Shown piece by piece: positions 12,333 to 19,175 of a DNA stretch of 21,604 nt (its first letter is position 1; every line of letters begins with the position of its first letter). The position numbers and the translations under genes are program-made. This DNA is from DATHSY01 sp046729855 (GTDB lineage: Bacteria; Actinomycetota; UBA4738; HRBIN12). The DNA is taken from assembly GCA_046729855.1 (NCBI GenBank), contig JBKPHM010000096.1:1-21604 (forward strand). The letters run 5' to 3'. The notes under the pieces were generated by a model that did not search any database, was not told where the DNA came from, and was given only the letters and a program-made list of their open reading frames with translations.

Positions 12333-15122
12333 ATGGAGGAAGAGGACATCACCATGCTCCCGGAGGAGCGCGAGGCGCTGTACCGGGAGCTATTCGCGCG
12401 GACGCTGGATGCCATCCTGGTTGCGGACGAACAGGGGCGCTGGCTCGACGTGAACGAGGGAGCGCTGGCACTGCTCGGCTACCGGCGTGACGACCTGCTC
12501 GCCGCCGACGTGGCGGGGGTTGTCGTCGCCGGCGATCGGTGGATCGGCGACGTACTCGGGGCCGACGGCGAGTGGCGGGGCGACGTCGAGCTCCGCCGCA
12601 ACGACGGAATAACCGTGCACGCCGAAGGACGGGCCCTCGTCCTGCGCGACGCGATGCCGCGTCTGATCGCCGTCGTCCTGCGCCAGCCAGCGTCGCGCCG
12701 ACCGGGCTCCCTCGTCGAGGCCGAGTTCAGCGCAATCGTGGAGGGCTCGTACGACGCGATCTTCAGCAAGACGCTCGACGGCGTCATCCGGTCCTGGAAC
12801 CCCGGCGCGGAGCGGATCTACGGCTACACACCGGAGGAGGTCATCGGCCGGCACGTCTCGATGCTCGCGCCGCCGGACCGCAAGCACGAGATCACGGAGA
12901 TCATGGACCGACTCCGTCGCGGCGAACGCGTCCGCGATCTTCGGACGAAACGCGTCACGCGGGCCGGCGAAGTGGTCGACATCTGGCTGTCGATCTCTCC
13001 TGTCCGGGACCCCGACGGCCACATCGTCGGTGCGGCGACGATCGCGCGCGACATCACAGATCACGTCCGCATCGAGGAGGAGCTCCGCACGGCTCGCGAC
13101 CAGCTGAGCATCATCACGCGCGCGAGCGCCGACGGCCTCACGATCCAGGACGCATCGGGACGCGTGGTGTACGCGAACGACGCGTCGGCCCGGCTCTCGG
13201 GATACCCCGACGCGGCGTCGTTCCTATCGGCGCCCGTCGACGAGGTTCTTGCCCGGTTCGAGCTGTTCGACGAGGAGGGCCAGCCGGTCGCGTCGGATCG
13301 GCTCCCAGGCCGGCGCGTGTTGAGCGGCGAGCCGCAGGCCGAGGCGATGCTTCGCGTCCGCGATGTCGAGGCCGGGGTGGAGACGTGGCGGCTTGTTCGC
13401 GCCTCGCCCCTGCTCGACGAGCACGCACGCGTCCGGTATGTGGTGAACGTCTTCCATGACGTCACCGCGCAGAAGCGCGCGGAAGAGCAGCTCCGGTTCC
13501 AGGCCGTCCTGCTGGAGACGCAGGCCGAGGCCTCCGACGAGGGGATCCTCATCGTCTCCACACGGGGCGACGTGATCTCGACCAACCGGCGGTTCGCCGA
13601 GATGTGGCGGGTCCCGGACGAGCTTGCGCAAGGCGATGCGAGCGAGGGCATCCTTGCTCACCTCGCAGCGGCCCTCGTCGACCCGGACACGCTCATGGGA
13701 TCGATCGGCTCCCGATGGGACGACCCGCGCGAAGCACGCGACGACCTCCTCTTGCGCGACGGCCGGACCTTCGAGCGGTACACGAAGCCCCTACAGGACG
13801 CAGGCGAGCGACTCTACGGGCGCATCGTGTTCTTCCGCGACGTCACGGAGGAGCGCCGACGAGAGGGTCGCCAGCGGTTCGTCGCCGAGGCCAGCCGCGA
13901 GCTCATGGTCACGCTCGACTACGAGGGGACGATCTCGCGCATCGCCCAGATGGCCGTGCCCGCGCTCGCCGACTGGTGCGCCGTCGACATCGTCGAGCGG
14001 GGCGGGTCGGTGCGACAGCTTGCTGTCGCGCACCTCGACCCAACGACGATCGAATGGGCGAAGGCGTTTCCGGAGCGGTTCCGGGTCGACCTCGACGCGC
14101 AGCAGGGCATCGGTGCGGTCGTACGGACCGGCCGTCCCGAGCTGTACCCCGTCGTGTCGCCGGACATGACAGACGCCGTGGCGCGGACGCCCGAGCAGCT
14201 GGAGGCGATCCGGGCCCTTCGGATGCACTCGCTGATGATCGTCCCGTTGATCGCGCGCGGTCGCACGCTCGGCGCGATGACGTTCGTCTGTGCCGAGTCC
14301 GGCCGGAGCTACGATGAGGCAGACCTCCGCCTGGCCGAGGACATCGCGGCCCGCGCGGCCCTCGCCCTCGACAACGCGCGCCTGTACCGGGAGCGCGACA
14401 GGGTAGCGAACACGCTGCAGCAGAGCATGCTGCCCGGTCCGCTGCCCGAAATCGCCGGACTCGAGCTCTCCGCCCGGTACCGCGCCGCGGGTGAGGGGAT
14501 CGACGTCGGCGGCGATTTCTACGACGTCTTCGAGTCCGGCGCCGACACGTGGTCCTTCGTGATCGGTGACGTGTGCGGGAAGGGGCCGACGGCCGCGACG
14601 CTCACCTCCGCTGCGCGCTACACCGTGCGTACGGCCGCGATGCGCTCGCGCCGGCCGAGCAACGTCTTGCGGACCCTCAACGCCGCGCTGCAACGGCACG
14701 TCGAGGAGCCGTGGTTCTGTACGGTGTGCTACGCGCGTCTGCGACGCACGCAGGATGGCATTCGGCTCACGGTCAGCTCCGGCGGCCACCCGCTGCCCAT
14801 CGTCCTGCGAGGCGACGGGTCGATCGAGAGCGTGGGCCGGCCCGGCACACTGCTCGGCGTCTTCGACCACGTCGACGTCGCCGACGTCGTCGTCGATCTC
14901 CGTCCTGGGGACACGATCGTGTTCTTCACCGACGGAGTGACCGACGAGCGGCGCGACGGTGTGGCGTTCGGCGACGAGCGCCTGGTACAGGTGATCCGCG
15001 ACGCCGCGGGTCGGTCGACCGACGAGCTCGCCGAGGCGATCGAGTCGGCCGTGTGCGCCTTCGCCGAGGAACCGACGGACGACATCGCGCTGTTGATCGC
15101 GCGGGTGGTGTCGCCGACGTGA
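12333..15122 (+). CDS. Multi-PAS/GAF/SpoIIE PP2C phosphatase, RsbU/RsbP-like stress sensor
   Basis: The protein has about 929 residues from ATG 12333; ATG 12354 has the better-spaced ribosome site (AGAGGA) and is an alternative. Four PAS domains are at about 10-115, 129-250, 256-375 and 388-505. The second is clearest (SWNPGAERIYGYTPEEVIG), and a coiled linker follows each. A GAF domain spans about 525-685 (LIVPLIARGRTLGAMTFV). The SpoIIE/PP2C phosphatase is at about 687-929, with LQQSMLPGPLP, VGGDFYDVF, IGDVCGKGPTAA, VFFTDGVTDERR and TDDIALLI holding the metal-binding aspartates. Such proteins dephosphorylate STAS antagonists in response to redox, light or ligand signals. No membrane segment is present. 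The stop overlaps the next GTG (GTGA), coupling it to the STAS gene. Confidence 0.92.
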   Translation: MEEEDITMLPEEREALYRELFARTLDAILVADEQGRWLDVNEGALALLGYRRDDLLAADVAGVVVAGDRWIGDVLGADGEWRGDVELRRNDGITVHAEGRALVLRDAMPRLIAVVLRQPASRRPGSLVEAEFSAIVEGSYDAIFSKTLDGVIRSWNPGAERIYGYTPEEVIGRHVSMLAPPDRKHEITEIMDRLRRGERVRDLRTKRVTRAGEVVDIWLSISPVRDPDGHIVGAATIARDITDHVRIEEELRTARDQLSIITRASADGLTIQDASGRVVYANDASARLSGYPDAASFLSAPVDEVLARFELFDEEGQPVASDRLPGRRVLSGEPQAEAMLRVRDVEAGVETWRLVRASPLLDEHARVRYVVNVFHDVTAQKRAEEQLRFQAVLLETQAEASDEGILIVSTRGDVISTNRRFAEMWRVPDELAQGDASEGILAHLAAALVDPDTLMGSIGSRWDDPREARDDLLLRDGRTFERYTKPLQDAGERLYGRIVFFRDVTEERRREGRQRFVAEASRELMVTLDYEGTISRIAQMAVPALADWCAVDIVERGGSVRQLAVAHLDPTTIEWAKAFPERFRVDLDAQQGIGAVVRTGRPELYPVVSPDMTDAVARTPEQLEAIRALRMHSLMIVPLIARGRTLGAMTFVCAESGRSYDEADLRLAEDIAARAALALDNARLYRERDRVANTLQQSMLPGPLPEIAGLELSARYRAAGEGIDVGGDFYDVFESGADTWSFVIGDVCGKGPTAATLTSAARYTVRTAAMRSRRPSNVLRTLNAALQRHVEEPWFCTVCYARLRRTQDGIRLTVSSGGHPLPIVLRGDGSIESVGRPGTLLGVFDHVDVADVVVDLRPGDTIVFFTDGVTDERRDGVAFGDERLVQVIRDAAGRSTDELAEAIESAVCAFAEEPTDDIALLIARVVSPT

Positions 15123-15436
15123 ACGTGGAGATCGAGCGACGCGACCGGACGGCCGTCGTCGGGCTCTCGGGTGAGCTCGACCTCGCGTCCGCGTCCGCGC
15201 TCGAGGCCTCGCTGCGCCAGTGCGAGGACGGCGTCCAGACGATTCTGCTCGACCTGCGTGGGCTCTCGTTCATGGACTCGAGCGGGCTTCGCGTCATCCT
15301 CGCAGCGGACTCCCGAGCGCGCAGCCGCGGGGGCCGGCTGGTCCTGGTTCCGGGTCGGCCGGGTGTTCAACGGGTCTTCGAGGTGACCTTGCTCGACAGG
15401 CAGCTCGAGTTCGTCGACGATCCCTCCAAAGCGTGA
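15119..15436 (+). CDS. STAS-domain anti-sigma factor antagonist, RsbV-like
   Basis: This 105-residue single STAS domain starts at GTG 15119, which overlaps the stop of the phosphatase gene. GELDLASASALEASL (18-32) and the core LLDLRGLSFMDSSGLRVIL (43-61) are typical; Ser54 or Ser55 in DSSGL is the expected phosphorylation site. Dephosphorylated antagonists bind the anti-sigma kinase and free the sigma factor. The upstream SpoIIE phosphatase and downstream HATPase gene, all coupled by GTGA overlaps, form a complete partner-switching set. The C-terminus (QRVFEVTLLDRQLEFVDD) completes the fold with normal length. Confidence 0.92.
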   Translation: MNVEIERRDRTAVVGLSGELDLASASALEASLRQCEDGVQTILLDLRGLSFMDSSGLRVILAADSRARSRGGRLVLVPGRPGVQRVFEVTLLDRQLEFVDDPSKA

Positions 15437-15843
15437 CGGTCGACGGATACCACGTCGCCGCGCGGTTCGGGTCCGATCCGTCGGCCGTGCTCGAGGCGAG
15501 AGGGGCGCTCGAGGCGATCCGCGACGCGGTGCCCGACGACGTGTTCGACGATACGCGGCTGCTCGTCAGCGAGCTCGTCACCAACAGCGTCAGGCACACC
15601 GGTCGCGGTCTGCAGGCGCCGATCGAGCTGTCGGTCCTCGTGACGGCCGGCAGCGTGCATGTCGAGATCTCGGATCGAGGCCCCGGATTCGCGGCCCCCG
15701 AGCCGCGCGCGCCCACCAGCGTGGAGGCTTCGGGTTGGGGACTGTACCTGGTCGACCGGCTCGCGGACCGGTGGGGCACGCGATCGGCGGACGGCGGGTC
15801 GTGCGTCTGGTTTGAGATCGACGTCCCGGCCCGAGGCCGCTGA
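15433..15843 (+). CDS. RsbW-like HATPase serine kinase/anti-sigma factor
   Basis: The protein has 136 residues from GTG 15433, overlapping the STAS stop (GTGA). It is a GHKL ATP-binding domain with N-box SELVTNSVRH (Glu47, Asn51), G1 box ISDRGPGF (about 79-86) and G2 region ASGWGLYLVDRLADRWG. The size and layout match RsbW/SpoIIAB-type kinases, which phosphorylate the STAS protein and hold a sigma factor. Many actinobacterial proteins of this type regulate targets other than a sigma factor, so the target is inferred. No sigma gene follows within the window. It is the third gene of the coupled unit and is followed by a small hairpin. Confidence 0.9.
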   Translation: MTVDGYHVAARFGSDPSAVLEARGALEAIRDAVPDDVFDDTRLLVSELVTNSVRHTGRGLQAPIELSVLVTAGSVHVEISDRGPGFAAPEPRAPTSVEASGWGLYLVDRLADRWGTRSADGGSCVWFEIDVPARGR

Positions 15844-15866
15844 TTGGCGCCCTCGCCCTTCGGGTA
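15842..15866 (+). promoter_or_regulatory. Weak stress-type promoter candidate before the 46-residue membrane ORF
   Basis: GATT at 15842-15845, 16 nt spacer, GGGTA at 15862-15866. The -10 is perfect, but the -35 has one mismatch to GTTT. The predicted leader to ATG 15947 is about 73 nt. The element overlaps the hairpin after the RsbW-like gene. Confidence 0.35.
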
Positions 15867-15875
15867 GGCACCAAT
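15843..15875 (+). terminator. Hairpin after the rsbW-like gene
   Basis: ATTGGCGCC (15843-15851) pairs with GGCACCAAT (15867-15875) with one mismatch. The loop holds CCCTTCGGG, a possible UUCG mini-hairpin. It begins at the TGA stop of the RsbW-like gene. The lack of a U-tract makes terminator function uncertain, and it coincides with a GGGTA promoter candidate. Confidence 0.35.
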
Positions 15876-15946
15876 TAGGTCGACCGTGGATTGCCGGCGG
15901 AGCCGGAACACGGGAGACGGAGACGGCCGAGGGAAGGAGTCCCGAC

Positions 15947-16087
15947 ATGGAGCCGTGGGTATGGGTCCTGATCGCCATCGTCGGCGTGCTGCTCCTGTTC
16001 ATGCTGTTCCGCGGAGTGGGAAGGCCCGCCGGTGCGGGCGGCCGGCGAACCGTCGTGGTCCGACGGCCGGGATGGCGCCGGCGCTGA
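15947..16087 (+). CDS. 46-residue single-pass membrane protein
   Basis: The short ORF starts at ATG 15947, with AAGGAG 7 nt upstream. It encodes one transmembrane helix, WVWVLIAIVGVLLLFMLF (residues 4-21), then a strongly basic tail (RRTVVVRRPGWRRR) that should be cytoplasmic by the positive-inside rule. The function is unknown. Tiny single-helix proteins are common among stress-induced genes, and its place just after the partner-switch unit and before a DUF2795-like gene suggests the same expression programme. The good ribosome site and clean membrane/basic pattern support real coding. Confidence 0.68.
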   Translation: MEPWVWVLIAIVGVLLLFMLFRGVGRPAGAGGRRTVVVRRPGWRRR

Positions 16088-16102
16088 CCTGATGCAGGCC
16101 TG

Positions 16103-16408
16103 ATGCACGAAGGCAGCCGGGACCCGGCGACGCCGTGGTTCGACGCGGCGCAAGACCGGGTCCCGGACTCGCCGCGCGGCAGGCTCGATCCGGACCACCC
16201 GCTCCGCAGAGCGCTCCGGGCGCTGTCGTATCCGGCATCGAGCCAGGACATCTCTCGCGCAATGTCCGAGCGCGCTGGCGTTACACCGGATCAGCTGGAG
16301 TGGTTATCGTCGTCGTTGCCCGTCGGTGAGTACGGCTCCGACGACGAGGTCATCGATGCGCTCGGACGGTGGGGTGCGGCGCCGCCCGGCACCGATCGTC
16401 CGTTCTAG
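16103..16408 (+). CDS. DUF2795-like small protein
   Basis: The protein has 101 residues from ATG 16103, 15 bp after the previous stop, with no clear ribosome site. After a polar N-terminus, residues 35-88 (LRRALRALSYPASSQDIS, then TPDQLEWLSSSLPVGEYGSDDEVIDAL) resemble the DUF2795 pattern of two helical hairpins with a YPA..KQDL motif and an LP...Y.S..EV ending. DUF2795 proteins are small and actinobacterial, with unknown function. The stop shares CTAG with the stop of the convergent membrane gene (overlap of 4 bp). The family call is tentative, but coding is likely. Confidence 0.68.
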   Translation: MHEGSRDPATPWFDAAQDRVPDSPRGRLDPDHPLRRALRALSYPASSQDISRAMSERAGVTPDQLEWLSSSLPVGEYGSDDEVIDALGRWGAAPPGTDRPF

Positions 16409-16752
16409 CCCGGCTCCCGGCGGCGCGCCTCGGCTGCGGCCTCTTCCGGGTACTCGACGACGGTGCGTTCGTCATGGAGCGGCCGGCCGGTGGTGGTCGG
16501 CTCCCGCCCGGGACGCGGGCTCTCGAGGCCCGACAGGCCGAAGATCATCGCCACGACGCCGCCGCCGAAGATCGCGCCGGCGATCGTCGCCGCCCACATC
16601 GCGGGTGTGCCGACGCCCCAGACGATCGCGCCGGCGACGGCAGCGACGATTGCACCCGTGATCGCACCGAGCGCGAGCCCGATCGCCACGCGGCGCCCCG
16701 CCCGGCGCTCGAACCGGCGCTCGTTACGGTCGGTGTCCTCGATGTGATCCAT
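16405..16752 (-). CDS. Small glycine-rich two-helix membrane protein
   Basis: The protein has 115 residues from ATG 16750-16752; an upstream ATG (16773) or GTG (16779) is possible, but neither has a ribosome site. A charged N-terminus (DTDRNERRFERRAGRR) precedes a pair of Gly/Ala-rich helices: VAIGLALGAITGAIVAAVAG (about 22-41) and AATIAGAIFGGGVVAMIFGL (about 54-73). An acidic/Arg tail follows. Repeated GxxxG-like spacing resembles small stress-induced 'glycine zipper' membrane proteins, but no family is certain. It is convergent with the DUF2795-like gene and divergent from the 59-residue zinc-ribbon ORF. A near-palindromic promoter region lies between the latter two. Confidence 0.68.
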   Translation of the reverse strand: MDHIEDTDRNERRFERRAGRRVAIGLALGAITGAIVAAVAGAIVWGVGTPAMWAATIAGAIFGGGVVAMIFGLSGLESPRPGREPTTTGRPLHDERTVVEYPEEAAAEARRREPG

Positions 16753-16826
16753 CGCGGGGAGGTTCCCCGCCATCGCCACGATGCAAACCCACTCGTTCCA
16801 GGCGAGCGGTCCGCGCGCGACGTGGC

Positions 16827-16851
16827 GTTTCCCTTGTTACACGTCCGGGTA
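16827..16851 (+). promoter_or_regulatory. SigB/SigF-type promoter for the 59-residue zinc-ribbon ORF
   Basis: GTTT 16827-16830, 16 nt spacer, GGGTA 16847-16851. The predicted start at 16858-16860 is 3-5 nt before ATG 16863, which fits a leaderless transcript and the lack of a ribosome site. Confidence 0.6.
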
Positions 16852-16853
16852 AC
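16829..16853 (-). promoter_or_regulatory. Overlapping minus-strand promoter candidate for the glycine-rich membrane gene
   Basis: Minus strand: GTTA (16853-16850), 16 nt spacer, GGGAA (16833-16829). The -35 of this weaker site is the -10 of the plus-strand promoter and vice versa, so the element is nearly palindromic. It is about 75 nt upstream of ATG 16752. Confidence 0.3.
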
Positions 16854-16862
16854 CGCCAGGCC

Positions 16863-17042
16863 ATGAACCGGTGTTCGGGATGCGGCTCGCTCCGCGTGAT
16901 CGTCACGATCGACGGCGACCACGGGTATTGCACGCGGTGCCGGCGCCGGCTGTCTGCGGAGGACATCCGGCCGCCGTTCGTTCGCGCCGTCGCATTGGGC
17001 GATCGCCGCTCCGGCGATCCCGACCCGCACCCGGCGGCCTGA
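16863..17042 (+). CDS. 59-residue zinc-ribbon protein
   Basis: The frame runs from ATG 16863 to TGA 17040-17042. The N-terminus has CSGCG (Cys4, Cys7) and HGYCTRC (Cys23, Cys26), a compact CxxC-x15-CxxC zinc ribbon. A basic stretch RRR and a polar tail rich in Asp/Pro/His follow. The conserved four-cysteine spacing and a perfectly placed stress-type promoter make it a real gene despite its size. It may bind RNA, DNA or a protein; no function can be given. It ends 13 bp before the convergent nucleotidyltransferase stop. Confidence 0.7.
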   Translation: MNRCSGCGSLRVIVTIDGDHGYCTRCRRRLSAEDIRPPFVRAVALGDRRSGDPDPHPAA

Positions 17043-17055
17043 GTCGGCAGCCTCA

Positions 17056-17736
17056 TCAGCCGACCGCGCGCGGGGAGGCGCGGACCGTCGCGCGCTGATC
17101 GCTCCGGATCGCCTCGAACAGCTCCTCGACGGCCCACGTCGGGACGACCTGGTCGTTCGATTGCGCATATAGCAGCAGGCTGAGGACCCTCCGCGCGCCA
17201 TGCTGACGCGCCCGCCGCAGCAGGTAGTCCCAGTCGAGCTCGGGGCTGTTCGCGATGATCGCAAGGGCGTCGTACCAGTACCGCGGGGTGTCCTCGCCGG
17301 AGGCGATCGCCTTCATGACGAGCACGTCCTCCGGCGGCGCCACGGGGATCGTCCGTCCCCGGAAGTCGGCCAGCACCGCTCGGCGGATCATCTCGTCATC
17401 CACCAGGATGTCCCTGGTCGACCGGAAGATGATGTCGACGAGAACGTCGTCCTTGAACGCCTTGTAGAGCCAGTGTGGGTAGGCCTCGCTCGTATCGAAC
17501 CCGGCCTCGCCGAGCGCGTCGAGCACCTTCCCCGCGTTCTCCGGCCTCACGAAGAAGTCGATGTCGTGTGTCCATCGCGCGCGGCCCCACACCGACGACG
17601 CGATCGCGCCGATCGACATGTACGGCACGCCCAGGCGATCGATCACGTCGTGCGCCTCGTCGAGGATTCGCAGGAACGCCTCCTCGTCCCCTCGTTCGGA
17701 GGGTGCCGGTGCGGCCGGTCGACCGGGCGTCACCAT
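17056..17736 (-). CDS. Stand-alone nucleotidyltransferase-fold protein
   Basis: The protein has 226 residues from ATG 17734-17736, with GAGGAGG 5-6 nt upstream. The N-terminal half carries the nucleotidyltransferase pattern IGAIASSVWGRARWTHDIDFFV (about 42-63). Asp58 and Asp60 are the likely metal ligands and GAIASSVWG stands for the GS motif. IPVAPPEDVLVMKAIA, a later helical segment typical of DUF6036/NTP_transf_5-like proteins, follows. Such folds include tRNA/antibiotic adenylyltransferases and type IV toxin AbiEii, but no antitoxin partner is adjacent. The substrate is unknown. Its promoter (17771-17794) is of the stress type, so a protective or modifying role under stress is a guess. 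The C-terminus (RATVRASPRAVG) is basic. Confidence 0.8.
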   Translation of the reverse strand: MVTPGRPAAPAPSERGDEEAFLRILDEAHDVIDRLGVPYMSIGAIASSVWGRARWTHDIDFFVRPENAGKVLDALGEAGFDTSEAYPHWLYKAFKDDVLVDIIFRSTRDILVDDEMIRRAVLADFRGRTIPVAPPEDVLVMKAIASGEDTPRYWYDALAIIANSPELDWDYLLRRARQHGARRVLSLLLYAQSNDQVVPTWAVEELFEAIRSDQRATVRASPRAVG

Positions 17737-17770
17737 GTCGTCCTCCTCGCTCGGATCAGGCGCCGGTATC

Positions 17771-17794
17771 TACCCGACCGTTTCCGCGGCGAAC
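17771..17794 (-). promoter_or_regulatory. SigB/SigF-type promoter for the nucleotidyltransferase
   Basis: Minus strand: GGTTC (GTTC at 17794-17791), 15 nt spacer, GGGTA (17775-17771). The predicted start at about 17762-17764 gives a leader of about 27 nt to ATG 17736 with its GAGGAGG site. It lies between the nucleotidyltransferase start and the YihY stop. Confidence 0.6.
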
Positions 17795-17799
17795 CCCGG

Positions 17800-18858
17800 C
17801 TAGCCGGACCGGCGGCGCGGCTCGTCGAAGCGGACCCTGACGTCCTGCGGCGGCGTACGCTCCTGCTCCTTCGCCTGTCCCGCGAACGAGCGCTCGTCCG
17901 CCTCTCGGAGCGGGGGGTTCGTGATGCTGCGCGGCCACAGGCGCCGCTTCAAGACGACGTTGACCTCGGCCGCGAAGAGCGTGACCTGCGACGCGAGGTA
18001 CAGCCACGACAGCAGACCGATCACGACGGCGAACGTCCCATACGTGCGGTCGGCGCCCTGGATCCGGCTGGCTACGAACCACTGACCGACGATGAGCAGC
18101 ACGGTCCACGCAGCTGCGGCCAGGACGGCGCCGGGGGCGACGTCGCGCCACGAGACGTCGGCCGTCGTGAGGATCCGGAACGCCGCGGCGAACAGCACGA
18201 GGTTCACGACGAACGCGCCCAGGACCGCGGCGATCTGGGGCACCGAGACGCCGGCGCCCGCTAGGCCGATCCCCGTGAGGTACCCGGACGGCACGAGAAA
18301 GGCGGCCGCGACCACGAGCGTCAACAGCCCTCGAAGCGTGCGCTTCAGCATGTTCGGCCGCGAGACCTTCGGAACGTCCCAGATCGAGTTCATCGCGTTC
18401 TGCGCCGCGTTCACGACCCCGAGACCGGCCCAGAGCGCGCCGACAAGACCGACCGTCAGGGCGAACCAGCTCCCCGACAGCGACCGCGTCTGAAGCTGCC
18501 CGCCGATGACTGGGAACTGCTGGAGCGCTGAGTCCTCGATGCTCTGCCGAAGCTCCGCATCGTTGCCGAGCACGAACCCGAGGATCGTCGTGAGGGCGAG
18601 CATCAGCGGGAAGATCGAGAAGAACCCGTAGTACGCGAAGAGTGCCGCCAGGCTGCCGGCGTCGTCGTCGCCGAACTTCTTCACCACCGCGAGCGGGAAC
18701 GACGTTGCCGGAAACCGAGCCTGCACGTCGTCCACCCAGCGGACCGATCGCTCGACGGGGCTGCCGTGCCGGCGCTGCCGCTCGGCCTCTGCGTTCGCCT
18801 CGTCCACGGAACTCGGCTCGTCGTTTGGCTCGTTCGGGGACCGCGATGCCGCCGCCAC
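17800..18858 (-). CDS. YihY/BrkB-family inner membrane protein
   Basis: The protein has 352 residues from GTG 18856-18858, with GGGAGG exactly 6 nt upstream. Longer in-frame starts (ATG 18909, ATG 19080) exist, but the extra sequence is Pro/Arg low-complexity. A polar N-terminus precedes about six membrane spans, beginning with the family signature DDAGSLAALFAYYGFFSIFPLMLAL. Then come GSWFALTVGLVGALWAGLG, NMLKRTLRGLLTLVVAAAFLVP, AFVVNLVLFAAAFRIL, VAPGAVLAAAAWTVLLIVGQW and LLSWLYLASQVTLFAAEVN. The family was once called ribonuclease BN in error; it is an envelope protein of unknown transport role. The charged tail (RTPPQDVRVRFDEPRRR) is cytoplasmic. Confidence 0.92.
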   Translation of the reverse strand: MAAASRSPNEPNDEPSSVDEANAEAERQRRHGSPVERSVRWVDDVQARFPATSFPLAVVKKFGDDDAGSLAALFAYYGFFSIFPLMLALTTILGFVLGNDAELRQSIEDSALQQFPVIGGQLQTRSLSGSWFALTVGLVGALWAGLGVVNAAQNAMNSIWDVPKVSRPNMLKRTLRGLLTLVVAAAFLVPSGYLTGIGLAGAGVSVPQIAAVLGAFVVNLVLFAAAFRILTTADVSWRDVAPGAVLAAAAWTVLLIVGQWFVASRIQGADRTYGTFAVVIGLLSWLYLASQVTLFAAEVNVVLKRRLWPRSITNPPLREADERSFAGQAKEQERTPPQDVRVRFDEPRRRSG

Positions 18859-19175
18859 GACGCACCTCCCGCCGCTCTTTCGGTACGGACCGCGATGCGG
18901 AACGCTCATTCCCCGCGCACCGGCTTCACAAACGGGCGGTTCGGGTCGCCGCGCGCCGCCGGCGGGACGGGGCTCCGGCCGCCGCGTCGGCGGCGGCCGG
19001 AGCGGGGGGGCCTTCGCGATGCTCGATCGAGCGTCGCACCGGGACGTCCCGGGGCGCCCTTCACATCGCGTCCGGTCCATTCCCCAGCCTACGCGGGCCG
19101 AAACGCCCCGCGGCGCAACTTTTTCCGGGCTTCCTTGGGCGGCCGTTCGTCGGGTGCGCCTTGCGGCGCTTGCCC
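18859..19175. other. 317 bp region without a supported gene, with one weak promoter-like site
   Basis: The YihY reading frame stays open upstream to 19311, but the added sequence is Pro/Arg low-complexity. On the minus strand, GTTT (19104-19101), 15 nt spacer and GGGGA (19085-19081) resemble the stress promoter with one -10 mismatch. A TAGGCT hexamer lies 5 nt before an in-frame ATG at 19080. Nothing else is recognised apart from G/C-rich runs near 18980-19010. Confidence 0.35.

Noticed and set aside
16923..16928. GGGTAT inside the zinc-ribbon gene, and similar GGGTA at 3225, 4203, 4424 and 17478
   Set aside because: These lie inside genes and have no GTTT/GTTC at the right distance; they serve as informal negative controls.
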